Below, one piece after another: positions 1 through 7,201 of a DNA stretch of 64,000 nucleotides; the stretch's first letter is position 1, and each line of letters starts with the position of its first letter. Made by a program: the position numbers and the translations under genes. The stretch is taken from positions 15,958-79,957 of the forward strand of contig JAVBVZ010000006.1 in NCBI GenBank assembly GCA_036679405.1, given 5' to 3'. The DNA is from JAEYKI01 sp036679405. GTDB lineage: Bacteria > Bacillota > Clostridia > Christensenellales > Christensenellaceae. Under the pieces are notes generated by a model. That model saw nothing but the letters and a program-made list of their open reading frames with translations. It did not search any database and had not been told where the DNA came from.

Positions 1-808
1 TAATCTGACCAGCGAATCCGTTATAAAAATGATGTTTGGGGATATTGAAACAAGAACAATCCCGGCAGAGCTTAGGTGCCAAAAAGAAGTGGTGCTCGAT
101 GTACGGAATCTTACGTTGGAAGGGCATTTTGAAGATGTTAATTTTTCTCTCAGGAAAGGAGAAGTGCTAGGTATTGCCGGACTTCTCGGCTCGGGCCGTA
201 CCGAGCTATTGCGCTCCATATTCGGTTCGCAGAAATATGATTCAGGCGAGGTGTTTGTGGAAGGAAAAAAGCTTTTAAAAGGCGTTCCGGTCAAAGGAAA
301 AGAAGCCGGACTCGCGCTTACGCCCGAGAACAGGAAGGAGGAGGGCCTCATTCAGATTCACTCTGTCAGGGAAAACCTTGTTCTGGCCAGCCTGAAAGCA
401 ATTTGTCCAAAAGGGTTTCTTTCTAAAAAAATGGAAAACGAATTTACGTGTCGCCAGGTGAAAGATCTACAGATAAAAGTGGCCAACTTGGAGGTTGCGG
501 TATCTTCTCTTTCGGGTGGAAACCAGCAAAAGGTATTAATAGGAAACTGGATCAACACAGGCCCGAAAATTTTACTTTTAGATGAACCCTCAAGAGGAAT
601 CGATGTAAATGCAAAGCAGCAGATTTTTGAAATCGTTTGGGAGCAAAGCAAACTCGGGGTATCGTCCATTATCGTATCTTCGGAGTTTGAAGAGCTACTT
701 CAGACCTGTCACAGAATCATTGTTATGAAACATGGCAGATTATTTGAGGAGCTTTATCCGAATCAGACAGTTGTGGAAAAATTATATGCAAGATGCATGG
801 AGGAATGA
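1..808 (+). CDS. Sugar ABC transporter ATP-binding protein, RbsA type (5' truncated by window edge)
   Basis: This is the C-terminal half of a tandem ATPase that powers import of a monosaccharide. The reading frame is open from base 2, upstream of the first ATG at 29, so the gene starts outside the window. Visible parts are the degenerate second-domain P-loop (GLLGSGRTELL), the signature LSGGNQQKV, Walker B LLLDEPSRGIDV and the switch segment IIVSSEFEEL. These are typical of the second nucleotide-binding domain of RbsA/MglA/XylG proteins. The stop at 806-808 overlaps the Shine-Dalgarno region of the permease that follows at 811, so the two form one operon. The substrate cannot be read from this part. 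The family assignment is certain. Confidence 0.95.
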   Translation, partial: NLTSESVIKMMFGDIETRTIPAELRCQKEVVLDVRNLTLEGHFEDVNFSLRKGEVLGIAGLLGSGRTELLRSIFGSQKYDSGEVFVEGKKLLKGVPVKGKEAGLALTPENRKEEGLIQIHSVRENLVLASLKAICPKGFLSKKMENEFTCRQVKDLQIKVANLEVAVSSLSGGNQQKVLIGNWINTGPKILLLDEPSRGIDVNAKQQIFEIVWEQSKLGVSSIIVSSEFEELLQTCHRIIVMKHGRLFEELYPNQTVVEKLYARCMEE

Positions 809-810
809 TT

Positions 811-1803
811 ATGGAAAAGATAGCATTAAAAACAAACGATGTGGGCGTGGGAGCATTTTTTAAAAAGCATGTTCTGGAATGCGTTTTGATTGCGTTGTTT
901 ATTATTTTGACTTTTGCCAACGAACATTTTCTGACGCTTGAAAACATCATGACCATACTTAGAAGTAGTTCGATGAATGGTATTATTGCCCTTGGGATGA
1001 CCCTTGTCATTATATCGGGTGAAATCGATTTGTCGGTAGGCAGTGCGGTAGCCTTTTCCGGCTGCCTGGCGGCATGGCTGGTCAAATCTTTAACGGGGAT
1101 TGGACTCGCAGATGTATTTGCAGTTCTGATAGCGGGGGCGAGTGTTCTTGTGATTGGATTTATGATCGGCATGTTTACCGCCTTGATGAGAAATAAGTTT
1201 CGTGTTCCAAGTTTTATTACTACCCTTGGGCTTTTGACCGTGTTGAGCGGTGGCGCTTATCTTATAACCGGAGGTTTTCCGATAACCAGTTTTCCGCAGT
1301 GGTACGGATATCTGGGTTCGGGTTTCATCGGGGGATTTTTTCCGTTCCAGGCAGTCATATTGATTGCTGTTTTTTTAATACTATACGTCGTTTTAAATCT
1401 TACCGAATTTGGACGGTCTGTTTACGCCGTGGGGGGAAACGTTGAAGCGGCCCGTTTAAGCGGTGTCAATGTAAACCGGGTTAGGAGTATTTCTTTCGGA
1501 GTGACCGGTTTTCTGGCGGCTCTTTCCGGATTAATGGTTTCATCACAGATTATGTCTGGCACGCCCTCTGTGGGTACGAACGGAGAGATGACAGCGATTT
1601 CGTCAATTATAATAGGCGGAGCCAGTCTCTCGGGTGGCGTTGGCAAAATTACCGGCACCCTTCTCGGGTTGCTTTTTTTAGGAATTGTATTGAATGGTAT
1701 GACGATCATGGGGGTTAGTTCTTATTGGCAGCTGGTCGTTCGGGGCGCGCTTGTTATTGCCGCTGTGATGCTGAACATGATGGCAATTCAAAAACAAAAA
1801 TAA
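811..1803 (+). CDS. Sugar ABC transporter permease, RbsC type
   Basis: A 330-residue integral membrane protein of the BPD_transp_2 family, which forms the channel of ribose/xylose/galactose-type importers. The sequence has about eight to ten hydrophobic segments, the early motif GMTLVIISGEIDLSVGS and the conserved EAA-like loop AVGGNVEAARLSGVNV, both family hallmarks. The start at 811 is chosen because GGAGGA lies 7 bases upstream. An in-frame ATG at 793 would place that site inside the gene. It follows the truncated ATPase directly and is closed by a terminator hairpin at 1827-1876. No binding protein follows, so that gene is probably upstream of the window. Confidence 0.93.
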   Translation: MEKIALKTNDVGVGAFFKKHVLECVLIALFIILTFANEHFLTLENIMTILRSSSMNGIIALGMTLVIISGEIDLSVGSAVAFSGCLAAWLVKSLTGIGLADVFAVLIAGASVLVIGFMIGMFTALMRNKFRVPSFITTLGLLTVLSGGAYLITGGFPITSFPQWYGYLGSGFIGGFFPFQAVILIAVFLILYVVLNLTEFGRSVYAVGGNVEAARLSGVNVNRVRSISFGVTGFLAALSGLMVSSQIMSGTPSVGTNGEMTAISSIIIGGASLSGGVGKITGTLLGLLFLGIVLNGMTIMGVSSYWQLVVRGALVIAAVMLNMMAIQKQK

Positions 1804-1826
1804 AAATTGGTTGCAATCTTATGTGG

Positions 1827-1876
1827 CTGCGGTATTGGTTTTTATTAATATGAACCAATACCGTAGCTTAATTTTT
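1827..1876 (+). terminator. Rho-independent terminator after sugar importer
   Basis: A stem of about 14 bp with one G-U pair (core CGGTATTGGTT with AACCAATACCG) is followed by a T-rich stretch. It closes the operon that ends with the RbsC-type permease. Confidence 0.7.
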
Positions 1877-1898
1877 TAATTGTGCATCGAAATTCAAT

Positions 1899-2324
1899 GT
1901 GAGTAAAAGTCTTCCATCCGTATCATATAAGAACGAGAACGTACATCGCTGCGTCGGATTCAGTAGAAAGCTGCAATGCCGGATGCGCAGGCAGGTATAT
2001 AACCGCGGGATATCTGTTGAAACAAATCCCTCTTCAAATTATTTGATTGGGCCCATCGGTAAATACGAAGATCACCCCATACTAAAGTTTAACGCCTATT
2101 TACTGGACGAAACCTGCAAGAGGCCCCTTTGCGTATCTATCAATACGGACGACCAGGGGGTGTTCGACACATCTTTGGAAAATGAATACGCGCTGATGTG
2201 CCTTGCTTTGCAGAAAATGAAAAAAGAGGATGGATCCGAGCAGTATCACACAGAAAAAATATACAAATGGCTGGATTATGTGCGGCAGCTTGGACTTGAG
2301 CAGTCTTTTTATAAGAAAATTTAA
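1899..2324 (+). pseudogene. Remnant of a large adenosine-deaminase-like protein (C-terminal part only)
   Basis: An open frame of 141 codons with GTG as the first possible start and no ribosome binding site. From about residue 35 it resembles the C-terminal part of the adenosine/AMP deaminase fold. It has ISVETNPSSNYLIG (compare the E-x-C/N-P-x-SN strand of ADA), then HPILKFN, then VSINTDDQGVFDTSLENEY. The last carries the metal-binding Asp-Asp of the INTDDP-type motif. The N-terminal half, with the HxH and the catalytic Glu and His, is absent, so it cannot be an active deaminase. The first 30 residues look random and probably mark the deletion junction. It stands alone between two terminators. 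The best reading is a decayed gene left by deletion; a recently evolved small protein is less likely. Confidence 0.55.
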
Positions 2325-2354
2325 TAAATGTGCATAAGGCAGTTGATTGTATTG

Positions 2355-2388
2355 AAAACGCTGTGTGAAAAGTGCAGCGTTTTTTGTT
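2355..2388 (+). terminator. Rho-independent terminator
   Basis: Stem AAAACGCTG pairing with CAGCGTTTT, an 11-base loop, then a T run. It lies just downstream of the adenosine-deaminase-like remnant, which suggests that the remnant was once the end of a transcribed gene. Confidence 0.7.
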
Positions 2389-2669
2389 TTTCCGTTCGTT
2401 GCGGTTTTCCGGCTGCTTACGGTTAAAAAAGCGTCGTTTGCTGTACTTTGGTTGACGAAAACAAAGCGCTCTGACAAAATAATGATAACAATAAATTTGA
2501 TTATTGCATGTTGCTTTTACATTCGGCAGTGGACGGCACCGTCGCCGCCCGGCGTATAAAAACAAAATAATTTTACTTAAATAGATTGCCATAAATGAAG
2601 ACACATGTAAGCGGCGCGTCTTTTCCACTGCGCGCGGTCTTCTTTTTTGCGGGAAAGGAGGATTTTTAT
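2389..2669 (+). promoter_or_regulatory. Leader region of the lactate permease gene, with possible attenuator
   Basis: No gene is supported here. A possible promoter is TTGACG (2452-2457) with CAAAAT (2475-2480), 17 bp apart. At 2597-2648 the sequence GAAGAC pairs with GTCTTC and is immediately followed by six T residues, with a smaller GC-rich inner stem. This is a terminator-like hairpin placed directly before the ribosome binding site (AAAGGAGG, 2655-2662) of the permease gene. It could act as an attenuator. I recognise no known riboswitch class. Confidence 0.35.
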
Positions 2670-4301
2670 ATGCTGGCATTACTCGCTTTTACGCCCATCA
2701 TTGTGGCGGTCGTTCTGATGGCGGTATTTTCAAAGCCCGCCAAGCTGGCTATGCCCGTTTCTTTGGTTGTTGTTATCCTCCTTGCCCTTCTTGTATGGAA
2801 TATGGACCTTTTAAGCACCGTATCTTCCGCGGTGTACGGCTTCCTGAAGGCAATAGAGGTGATGCTGATCATCTTTGGCGCCATATTGATTTTGAATATT
2901 TTAAGGGAATCGGGCGGCCTTGAAAGGATCAATGACGGGTTTGACAATATAACCGGGGACCGCAGGGTACAGGTCATCATCATCGGATGGATGTTCGGGG
3001 CCTTTATAGAAGGCGTGGCGGGTTTCGGCACCCCGGCGGCGCTTGCGGCTCCGCTGCTGGTCGGCCTTGGATTTCCTCCGCTTGCCGCCGCCATGGTTAC
3101 GCTGATCCTCAATTCCACGCCGGTTGCCTTTGGGGCGGCCGGCGTTCCTACGCTAACGGCCATAGAAAACGTGCGGGATATGGTTGTTGCGGACGGCTTT
3201 TCCATAGAAACGTTCAGCCAATCGCTGATTCATTGGATATCCGGCATCCATGCCATTGTTGGACTGTTTGTGCCGCTTATTGCTATTATCATGCTTGTCT
3301 GTTTTTTTAAAAATAAAAAGCAGAGCGTACTTCGTTCGGTTGCGGAGATTTTGCCGTTCGCCCTGTTTTCGGGCGCCGTTTTCGTTTTTCCGTATGTCCT
3401 GATCGCTGCAACGCTGGGGCCGGAAATGCCGTCTTTGCTCGGCGGCCTGATCGGTCTTGCCGTTGTCGTTCTTGCGGCTAAAAGGGGTTTTTTGGTTCCT
3501 AAAAACGTATGGGATTTTTCAGATGAATACAAGCCTTTGAAAATAGACAGGCGGATGGAGCCGGGCGGGAAAAGAATGTCCATGCTGGTCGCGTGGATGC
3601 CGTATTTGCTGATTGCGGCTATTCTGATCATAACGCGCCTGCCCGCCTTTGGCCTTAAGGACTGGCTTTCGTCCATTCAGCTGAACGCAAACAATATCAT
3701 GGGGGTAGAAGGGATGAACTATTGCCTCAAATGGGCGTATTCCCCCGGTATTTTCCCTTTTATACTGGTTGCCGTGATCACCCCGTTTATTCAGAAAATG
3801 AGTTTCAAAAAGACGCTCTATGCTTTCAAAACAACCGCAAAGCAAATAAGCGGCGCGGCCATCGCGTTATTCGCCGGATATGCCATGGTGCAGATCATGC
3901 TGGGCTCGGGGACAAACCATGCAGGGTACAACAGCATGCTGATAGAAATGGCCGCCGCGCTTGCGGGCGCGGCCGGAGAGGCGTACACTTTTATAGCGCC
4001 CTTCATCGGGGTGCTGGGGGCGTTTGTCTCCGGGTCAAATACCGTTTCAAACGTTTTGTTCTCGTCTTTGCAGCTGCAAACGGCCAATTTGCTCGGCCTG
4101 CCCGCCGTCATTATACTGTCCCTTCAGGTGATCGGCGGTTCCATTGGCAATATGATATGCGTGAATAATGTGGTGGCGGTCACCGCAACGGTAGGGATAT
4201 CGGGCAAAGAAGGTATCCTTATCCGCAGGAATGTGATCCCCGCATTTGTTTATACGGTCATGGTCGGCCTGATCGGCTTTGTGCTGATCCAAATGGCTTA
4301 A
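2670..4301 (+). CDS. lctP: L-lactate/glycolate permease, LctP family
   Basis: A 543-residue, strongly hydrophobic transporter with about twelve membrane segments. It matches the LctP family, which moves L-lactate, D-lactate and glycolate with protons. Typical family stretches are visible: FGAFIEGVAGFGTPAALAA, the SGSNTVSNVLFSS region and SIGNMICVNNVVAV near the C-terminus. The start at 2670 is chosen because AAAGGAGG lies 7 bases upstream; the frame is open to 2595, but that extension lies in the leader hairpin. The gene is transcribed towards the microcompartment operon that begins 840 bp downstream. Export or uptake of a 2- or 3-carbon hydroxy acid made in the microcompartment is my inference. 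Confidence 0.92.
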   Translation: MLALLAFTPIIVAVVLMAVFSKPAKLAMPVSLVVVILLALLVWNMDLLSTVSSAVYGFLKAIEVMLIIFGAILILNILRESGGLERINDGFDNITGDRRVQVIIIGWMFGAFIEGVAGFGTPAALAAPLLVGLGFPPLAAAMVTLILNSTPVAFGAAGVPTLTAIENVRDMVVADGFSIETFSQSLIHWISGIHAIVGLFVPLIAIIMLVCFFKNKKQSVLRSVAEILPFALFSGAVFVFPYVLIAATLGPEMPSLLGGLIGLAVVVLAAKRGFLVPKNVWDFSDEYKPLKIDRRMEPGGKRMSMLVAWMPYLLIAAILIITRLPAFGLKDWLSSIQLNANNIMGVEGMNYCLKWAYSPGIFPFILVAVITPFIQKMSFKKTLYAFKTTAKQISGAAIALFAGYAMVQIMLGSGTNHAGYNSMLIEMAAALAGAAGEAYTFIAPFIGVLGAFVSGSNTVSNVLFSSLQLQTANLLGLPAVIILSLQVIGGSIGNMICVNNVVAVTATVGISGKEGILIRRNVIPAFVYTVMVGLIGFVLIQMA

Positions 4302-4402
4302 CGTATAAGGGCCGCTTCATACAAAATCCATTTTAAAAATTTTGTTGCAAACCATTTTAAAGCATGTTACCGTTCAGTCAGAAAATGAAAAGGAGTGGTA
4401 AC

Positions 4403-4855
4403 ATGACCTTCCGTATTGAAGAGATCCCCGAAATCCGCGTTGCATGCATGCAAAGGACCGGACCCTACGGAGCCGGTAATCATGCGCTTATGGAAAAACT
4501 GAAAGCGTGGGCCGCCGCAAGCGGACTTCTTGCGCGGCCTGCGGCCATTTTTGGCGTTTCGCTGGACAATCCGGAAACAACGCCGCCTGAAAACTGCCGT
4601 TATGACGCCTGTATTGCCGTTGCGGACAACTATGCGATCCGGGACGCGGCTGTAGAAGAAAAAAAGCTGCCCGGCGGCAGATATGCCGTTTTTGCCGTCG
4701 CCCATACCGCACAAGCGCTCCAACAAGCATGGGGAGAAATTTTTACGCAGTTATCGGCGGCGGGAAAAGAGCCGGATGCAACGCGCCCTGTTTATGAACG
4801 GTACGTTCCCGCTATGCTTGAAAAACGCTTGTGTGAAATCTGCGTGCCCGTTTAG
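4403..4855 (+). CDS. GyrI-like / AraC effector-binding domain protein
   Basis: A 150-residue stand-alone protein with the GyrI-like small-molecule-binding fold, known as the ligand-binding part of BmrR and Rob-type regulators and as the SbmC/GyrI proteins. The N-terminal strand FRIEEIPEIRVACMQRTGPYG is the usual opening of this family. The later segment KKLPGGRYAVFAVAHTAQAL has the GG-x-YAVF turn of the second repeat. There is no DNA-binding domain. The start at 4403 is supported by AAGGAG 8 bases upstream. It is a single gene ended by a strong terminator. The ligand is unknown; such proteins may sequester toxic cationic compounds. Confidence 0.75.
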   Translation: MTFRIEEIPEIRVACMQRTGPYGAGNHALMEKLKAWAAASGLLARPAAIFGVSLDNPETTPPENCRYDACIAVADNYAIRDAAVEEKKLPGGRYAVFAVAHTAQALQQAWGEIFTQLSAAGKEPDATRPVYERYVPAMLEKRLCEICVPV

Positions 4856-4901
4856 CTGCGGCCCTGTGCGCCCTGCCGTTTTGCATATTTTCTTCCGTAA
4901 A

Positions 4902-4931
4902 AAGCCCCCGGCAAAACCGCCGGGGGTTTTT
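4902..4931 (+). terminator. Rho-independent terminator
   Basis: CCCCCGGC pairs with GCCGGGGG around a 6-base loop and is followed by five T residues. It separates the GyrI-like gene from the microcompartment operon. Confidence 0.9.
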
Positions 4932-5010
4932 GCTGCTACGGAATTTGGGCGATACCGCGTTTGTAAAATGGGATCTTTGTTTTGGAACAAGCCTGCGGAT
5001 CGAGACATCA

Positions 5011-5050
5011 AAAACAACATAAAACAACACAAAACAAATAAAAATCAAAA
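5011..5050 (+). promoter_or_regulatory. Tandem 10-bp direct repeats upstream of BMC promoter (putative DeoR operator)
   Basis: Four imperfect repeats follow each other at exact 10-bp spacing: AAAACAACAT, AAAACAACAC, AAAACAAATA, AAAATCAAAA. They end 6 bp before the -35 box of the microcompartment operon. DeoR-family repressors are known to bind helically phased direct repeats. The same AAAACAACAC element recurs in the promoter region between deoR (12093) and the aldolase gene (13099). A regulatory role is inferred from this sharing. Confidence 0.55.
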
Positions 5051-5056
5051 CAAATA

Positions 5057-5085
5057 TTGACTTTATACCATAATCATATTAATAT
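5057..5085 (+). promoter_or_regulatory. Sigma-A type promoter of the BMC operon
   Basis: TTGACT and TAATAT are separated by 17 bp, 54 bp upstream of pduL. No other good promoter is seen before 11940, so the operon of about 6.8 kb probably starts here. Confidence 0.7.
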
Positions 5086-5138
5086 GTATATGAATTCTCC
5101 ATAATATATTATGATTTTAATGTATTTAAAGGTTATTT

Positions 5139-5777
5139 ATGATCAAAACTGTTATTCGCAAAAAAATAGAAACGGAAGTCATAGGGATACTGGCGCAGCA
5201 GACGGGCCGGAGGTTTTTGCCGGCCGCCGCTTCAAACCGCCATGTGCACCTTTCCCGTGCGGATGTGGAGACACTTTTTGGAGCGGGCTATACGCTTGCG
5301 CAGCTGCGTCCTTTGTCGCAGCCCGGCCAGTTTGCGTGTGAAGAATGCCTTACGCTCAAAGGGCCAAAGGGGAGCATAGGCAATATACGCGCCCTTGGGC
5401 CGGAGAGAAAAGAAACGCAGGTGGAGATATCGGTGACGGATTCCTTCAAACTGGGTATCAGCCCGGTGGTCAGGATTTCCGGCGAACTGGAAGACACGCC
5501 GGGCGGTATATTGATCGGCCCCAAAGGAACGGTCACGCTTAAAAAAGGCGTTGTGGTGGCGGCCCGCCATTTACATCTTTCCGCAGACCAGGCGAAAGGG
5601 TTTTGTCTTAAGAACGGCGACGTTGTAAAGCTGAAGTCCTGCGGCGTCCGCGCCGTTATTTTTGAAAACGTTGTCGTGCGCTGCGGCGAAGGCCACGAAA
5701 TGGAAGTCCATCTGGATACCGACGAGGCGAACGCCGCACTGATCAAAAACGGCGATTATATGGAAATCATTGATTGA
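5139..5777 (+). CDS. pduL: Phosphate propanoyltransferase PduL (microcompartment phosphotransacylase)
   Basis: A 212-residue PduL-family enzyme that converts acyl-CoA plus phosphate into acyl-phosphate plus CoA in the microcompartment lumen. Both beta-barrel repeats are present. Each carries the metal-binding His motif, SNRHVHLS near residue 30 and ARHLHLS near residue 147, and the C-terminal EMEVHLDTDEANA follows. The N-terminal helix (TVIRKKIETEVIGILAQQ) is amphipathic and has the look of an encapsulation peptide, as known for PduL. It is the first gene of the BMC operon. The start ATG at 5139 has only a weak Shine-Dalgarno (AAAGGT, 5128-5133). The product acyl-phosphate would feed a kinase that is not in this window. 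Confidence 0.95.
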   Translation: MIKTVIRKKIETEVIGILAQQTGRRFLPAAASNRHVHLSRADVETLFGAGYTLAQLRPLSQPGQFACEECLTLKGPKGSIGNIRALGPERKETQVEISVTDSFKLGISPVVRISGELEDTPGGILIGPKGTVTLKKGVVVAARHLHLSADQAKGFCLKNGDVVKLKSCGVRAVIFENVVVRCGEGHEMEVHLDTDEANAALIKNGDYMEIID

Positions 5778-5787
5778 AAGGGCTGAA

Positions 5788-6474
5788 ATGGAAAACAATA
5801 CTCCCAATTTGGATGCCTTCATAAATGATATAGTGGATCGGGTCTTAAATAAAATAGAACGCGAACTGCCCGAAGACGAAACGGTTCAGGGGACGCTTGC
5901 AATTTTTACTTCTTATGTCCCTTCGGCAAAAAGCGCTATTCGTACGCTTATCCAAAAATACGGCGAGGATATTGAATGTTCGCTGTTTGGGGAGGCGGAA
6001 TTTGAGCATTTGGGGTTTTCTTCCGTAAGGGTATGCGACGGTATGGCCCAAAACCAGCTGATGCAGAAGGCCGCCGGAAAGGGCAGAATCGTACTGGTTA
6101 CCCCCAAGCTTGGCCTTCTTGAAAAAATTGCCCAAGGGAACGACGACGGATTTGTGGAGCACGTTTTTTTGCGTTCGCTTTTGTGGGGCAGAAAAGCATG
6201 CATACTTTTGGATTTTGTTAAGCCTAAATTTAAGAGGGGAACCTTTTTTGAAAAAATTACGGACATTATAGATTCCCTGACCGCGATGGGCGTTGAGGTG
6301 TCAAGCTACACCTGTTCGGGAGAAAAAACGGTAAGCGCTTATTCGCTGGTAACGGAAAACGATGTGATCGCCGCCCAAAACAGGGGAGAGAGCAGTATCC
6401 TTCTGGCGGAAGATGCAATTATAACGCCGCTTGCGGCTGAAAAAGCCAGGGAACTCGATATAAGGCTGGATTGA
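5788..6474 (+). CDS. BMC-associated protein of unknown function with encapsulation-peptide-like N-terminus
   Basis: A 228-residue protein; I do not recognise a characterised family with certainty. The N-terminus (LDAFINDIVDRVLNKIERE) is a predicted amphipathic helix much like the end of the aldolase encoded at 13099, so it is probably enzyme cargo or a cargo adaptor. The central part alternates hydrophobic strands and helices in a Rossmann/flavoprotein-like way (LAIFTSYVPSAKSAI, GRIVLVTPKLGLLEKI, KACILLDFVKPKFKRGTFF). The C-terminus DAIITPLAAEKARELDIRL resembles short tails I associate with other BMC-locus proteins. The start at 5788 is chosen over TTG at 5770 because GAAAGG precedes it. It lies between pduL and the first pentamer gene. 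Confidence 0.6.
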   Translation: MENNTPNLDAFINDIVDRVLNKIERELPEDETVQGTLAIFTSYVPSAKSAIRTLIQKYGEDIECSLFGEAEFEHLGFSSVRVCDGMAQNQLMQKAAGKGRIVLVTPKLGLLEKIAQGNDDGFVEHVFLRSLLWGRKACILLDFVKPKFKRGTFFEKITDIIDSLTAMGVEVSSYTCSGEKTVSAYSLVTENDVIAAQNRGESSILLAEDAIITPLAAEKARELDIRLD

Positions 6475-6487
6475 CGGAGACTTTAAA

Positions 6488-6796
6488 ATGCTGATTGGAA
6501 TTGTAAAAGGGAATGTTGTCAGCTCAAACAAAACGGACAGGCTGACCGGCGCGAAGATGCTGATCGTTCAGCCGGTGGATTTGCGTACCATGGAAGAGAA
6601 GGACGATTATGTTATCTGCGTGGACGATATCGGCGCTGGTAAAGGGGAACTGGTCTTCTGTGCGTACGGCAGTTCGTCCAGGCAGACAGATACCTCCCGG
6701 GTTTTTGCTTCCGATTATACAATCTACGGCATTATAGACAGTATAGACGTCAAAAACGCGCGCATCTATGATAAAACAGGCTCAAGGGAGAAATAG
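6488..6796 (+). CDS. BMC vertex pentamer protein, EutN/CcmL family (copy 1)
   Basis: A 102-residue EutN/CcmL/PduN-type (BMC-P) protein. Five copies form the pentamer that caps an icosahedral vertex of the shell. It opens with the usual barrel strand IGIVKGNVVSSNKTDRLTGAK, then MLIVQPVD, GAGKGELVFCAYGSSSRQT and IYGIIDSIDV at the end. These are the conserved elements of the family. It ends one base before the next pentamer gene starts, with which it is about half identical by eye. It is one of four pentamer genes in the operon. Confidence 0.93.
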   Translation: MLIGIVKGNVVSSNKTDRLTGAKMLIVQPVDLRTMEEKDDYVICVDDIGAGKGELVFCAYGSSSRQTDTSRVFASDYTIYGIIDSIDVKNARIYDKTGSREK

Positions 6797-6797
6797 T

Positions 6798-7145
6798 ATG
6801 CAATTGGCAAAGGTGATTGGAAGCTTGGTCAGCACAAGAAAAAACGACAAGCTGCATGGAATGAAAATATTGATCGCAGTCCCCCTGGATATGGATACGT
6901 TTGAAGAAAAAGGGGAACCCTTTGCAACGATCGATACGATCGGCGCCGGTGAAGGGGAGGTTGTGATGTGCGTGGGAGGAAGCTCTTCGCGCCAGACCGA
7001 CCTTACGGATGCAAAGCCTGTGGACAATTCTATCGTAGCGATCATAGACAGTGTAGATATACTCGGCAAAAGGTGTTTTGATAAAGCGCAGGGCTTGGGG
7101 AAGCCTTCTGCGGAACCAAAAAGCGCGCCGCAAAACAGGCGGTAA
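6798..7145 (+). CDS. BMC vertex pentamer protein, EutN/CcmL family (copy 2)
   Basis: A 115-residue BMC-P protein with the strands LAKVIGSLVSTRKNDKLHGMK, ILIAVPLD, GAGEGEVVMCVGGSSSRQT and IVAIIDSVDIL. The last 20 residues (KPSAEPKSAPQNRR) are a polar, Pro/Ala-rich tail beyond the fold, not present in the other copies. The start at 6798 is preceded by AAGGGAG; a longer in-frame start at 6768 would overlap copy 1 and lacks a site. The tail may protrude from the shell or bind cargo, which is speculative. Confidence 0.92.
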   Translation: MQLAKVIGSLVSTRKNDKLHGMKILIAVPLDMDTFEEKGEPFATIDTIGAGEGEVVMCVGGSSSRQTDLTDAKPVDNSIVAIIDSVDILGKRCFDKAQGLGKPSAEPKSAPQNRR

Positions 7146-7201
7146 AAAACAGTTTTTTCAAAGAAACGCGGCAAAGCAAATATAAGGAGAATTGATTGCA
7201 G

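Noticed and set aside
2365..2559. A 64-codon frame after the adenosine-deaminase-like remnant
   Set aside because: It begins inside a terminator hairpin and shows no convincing Shine-Dalgarno site.
5011..5050. Short tandem repeats as a CRISPR array
   Set aside because: Units are only 10 bp without spacers and sit at a promoter; no cas genes are present.
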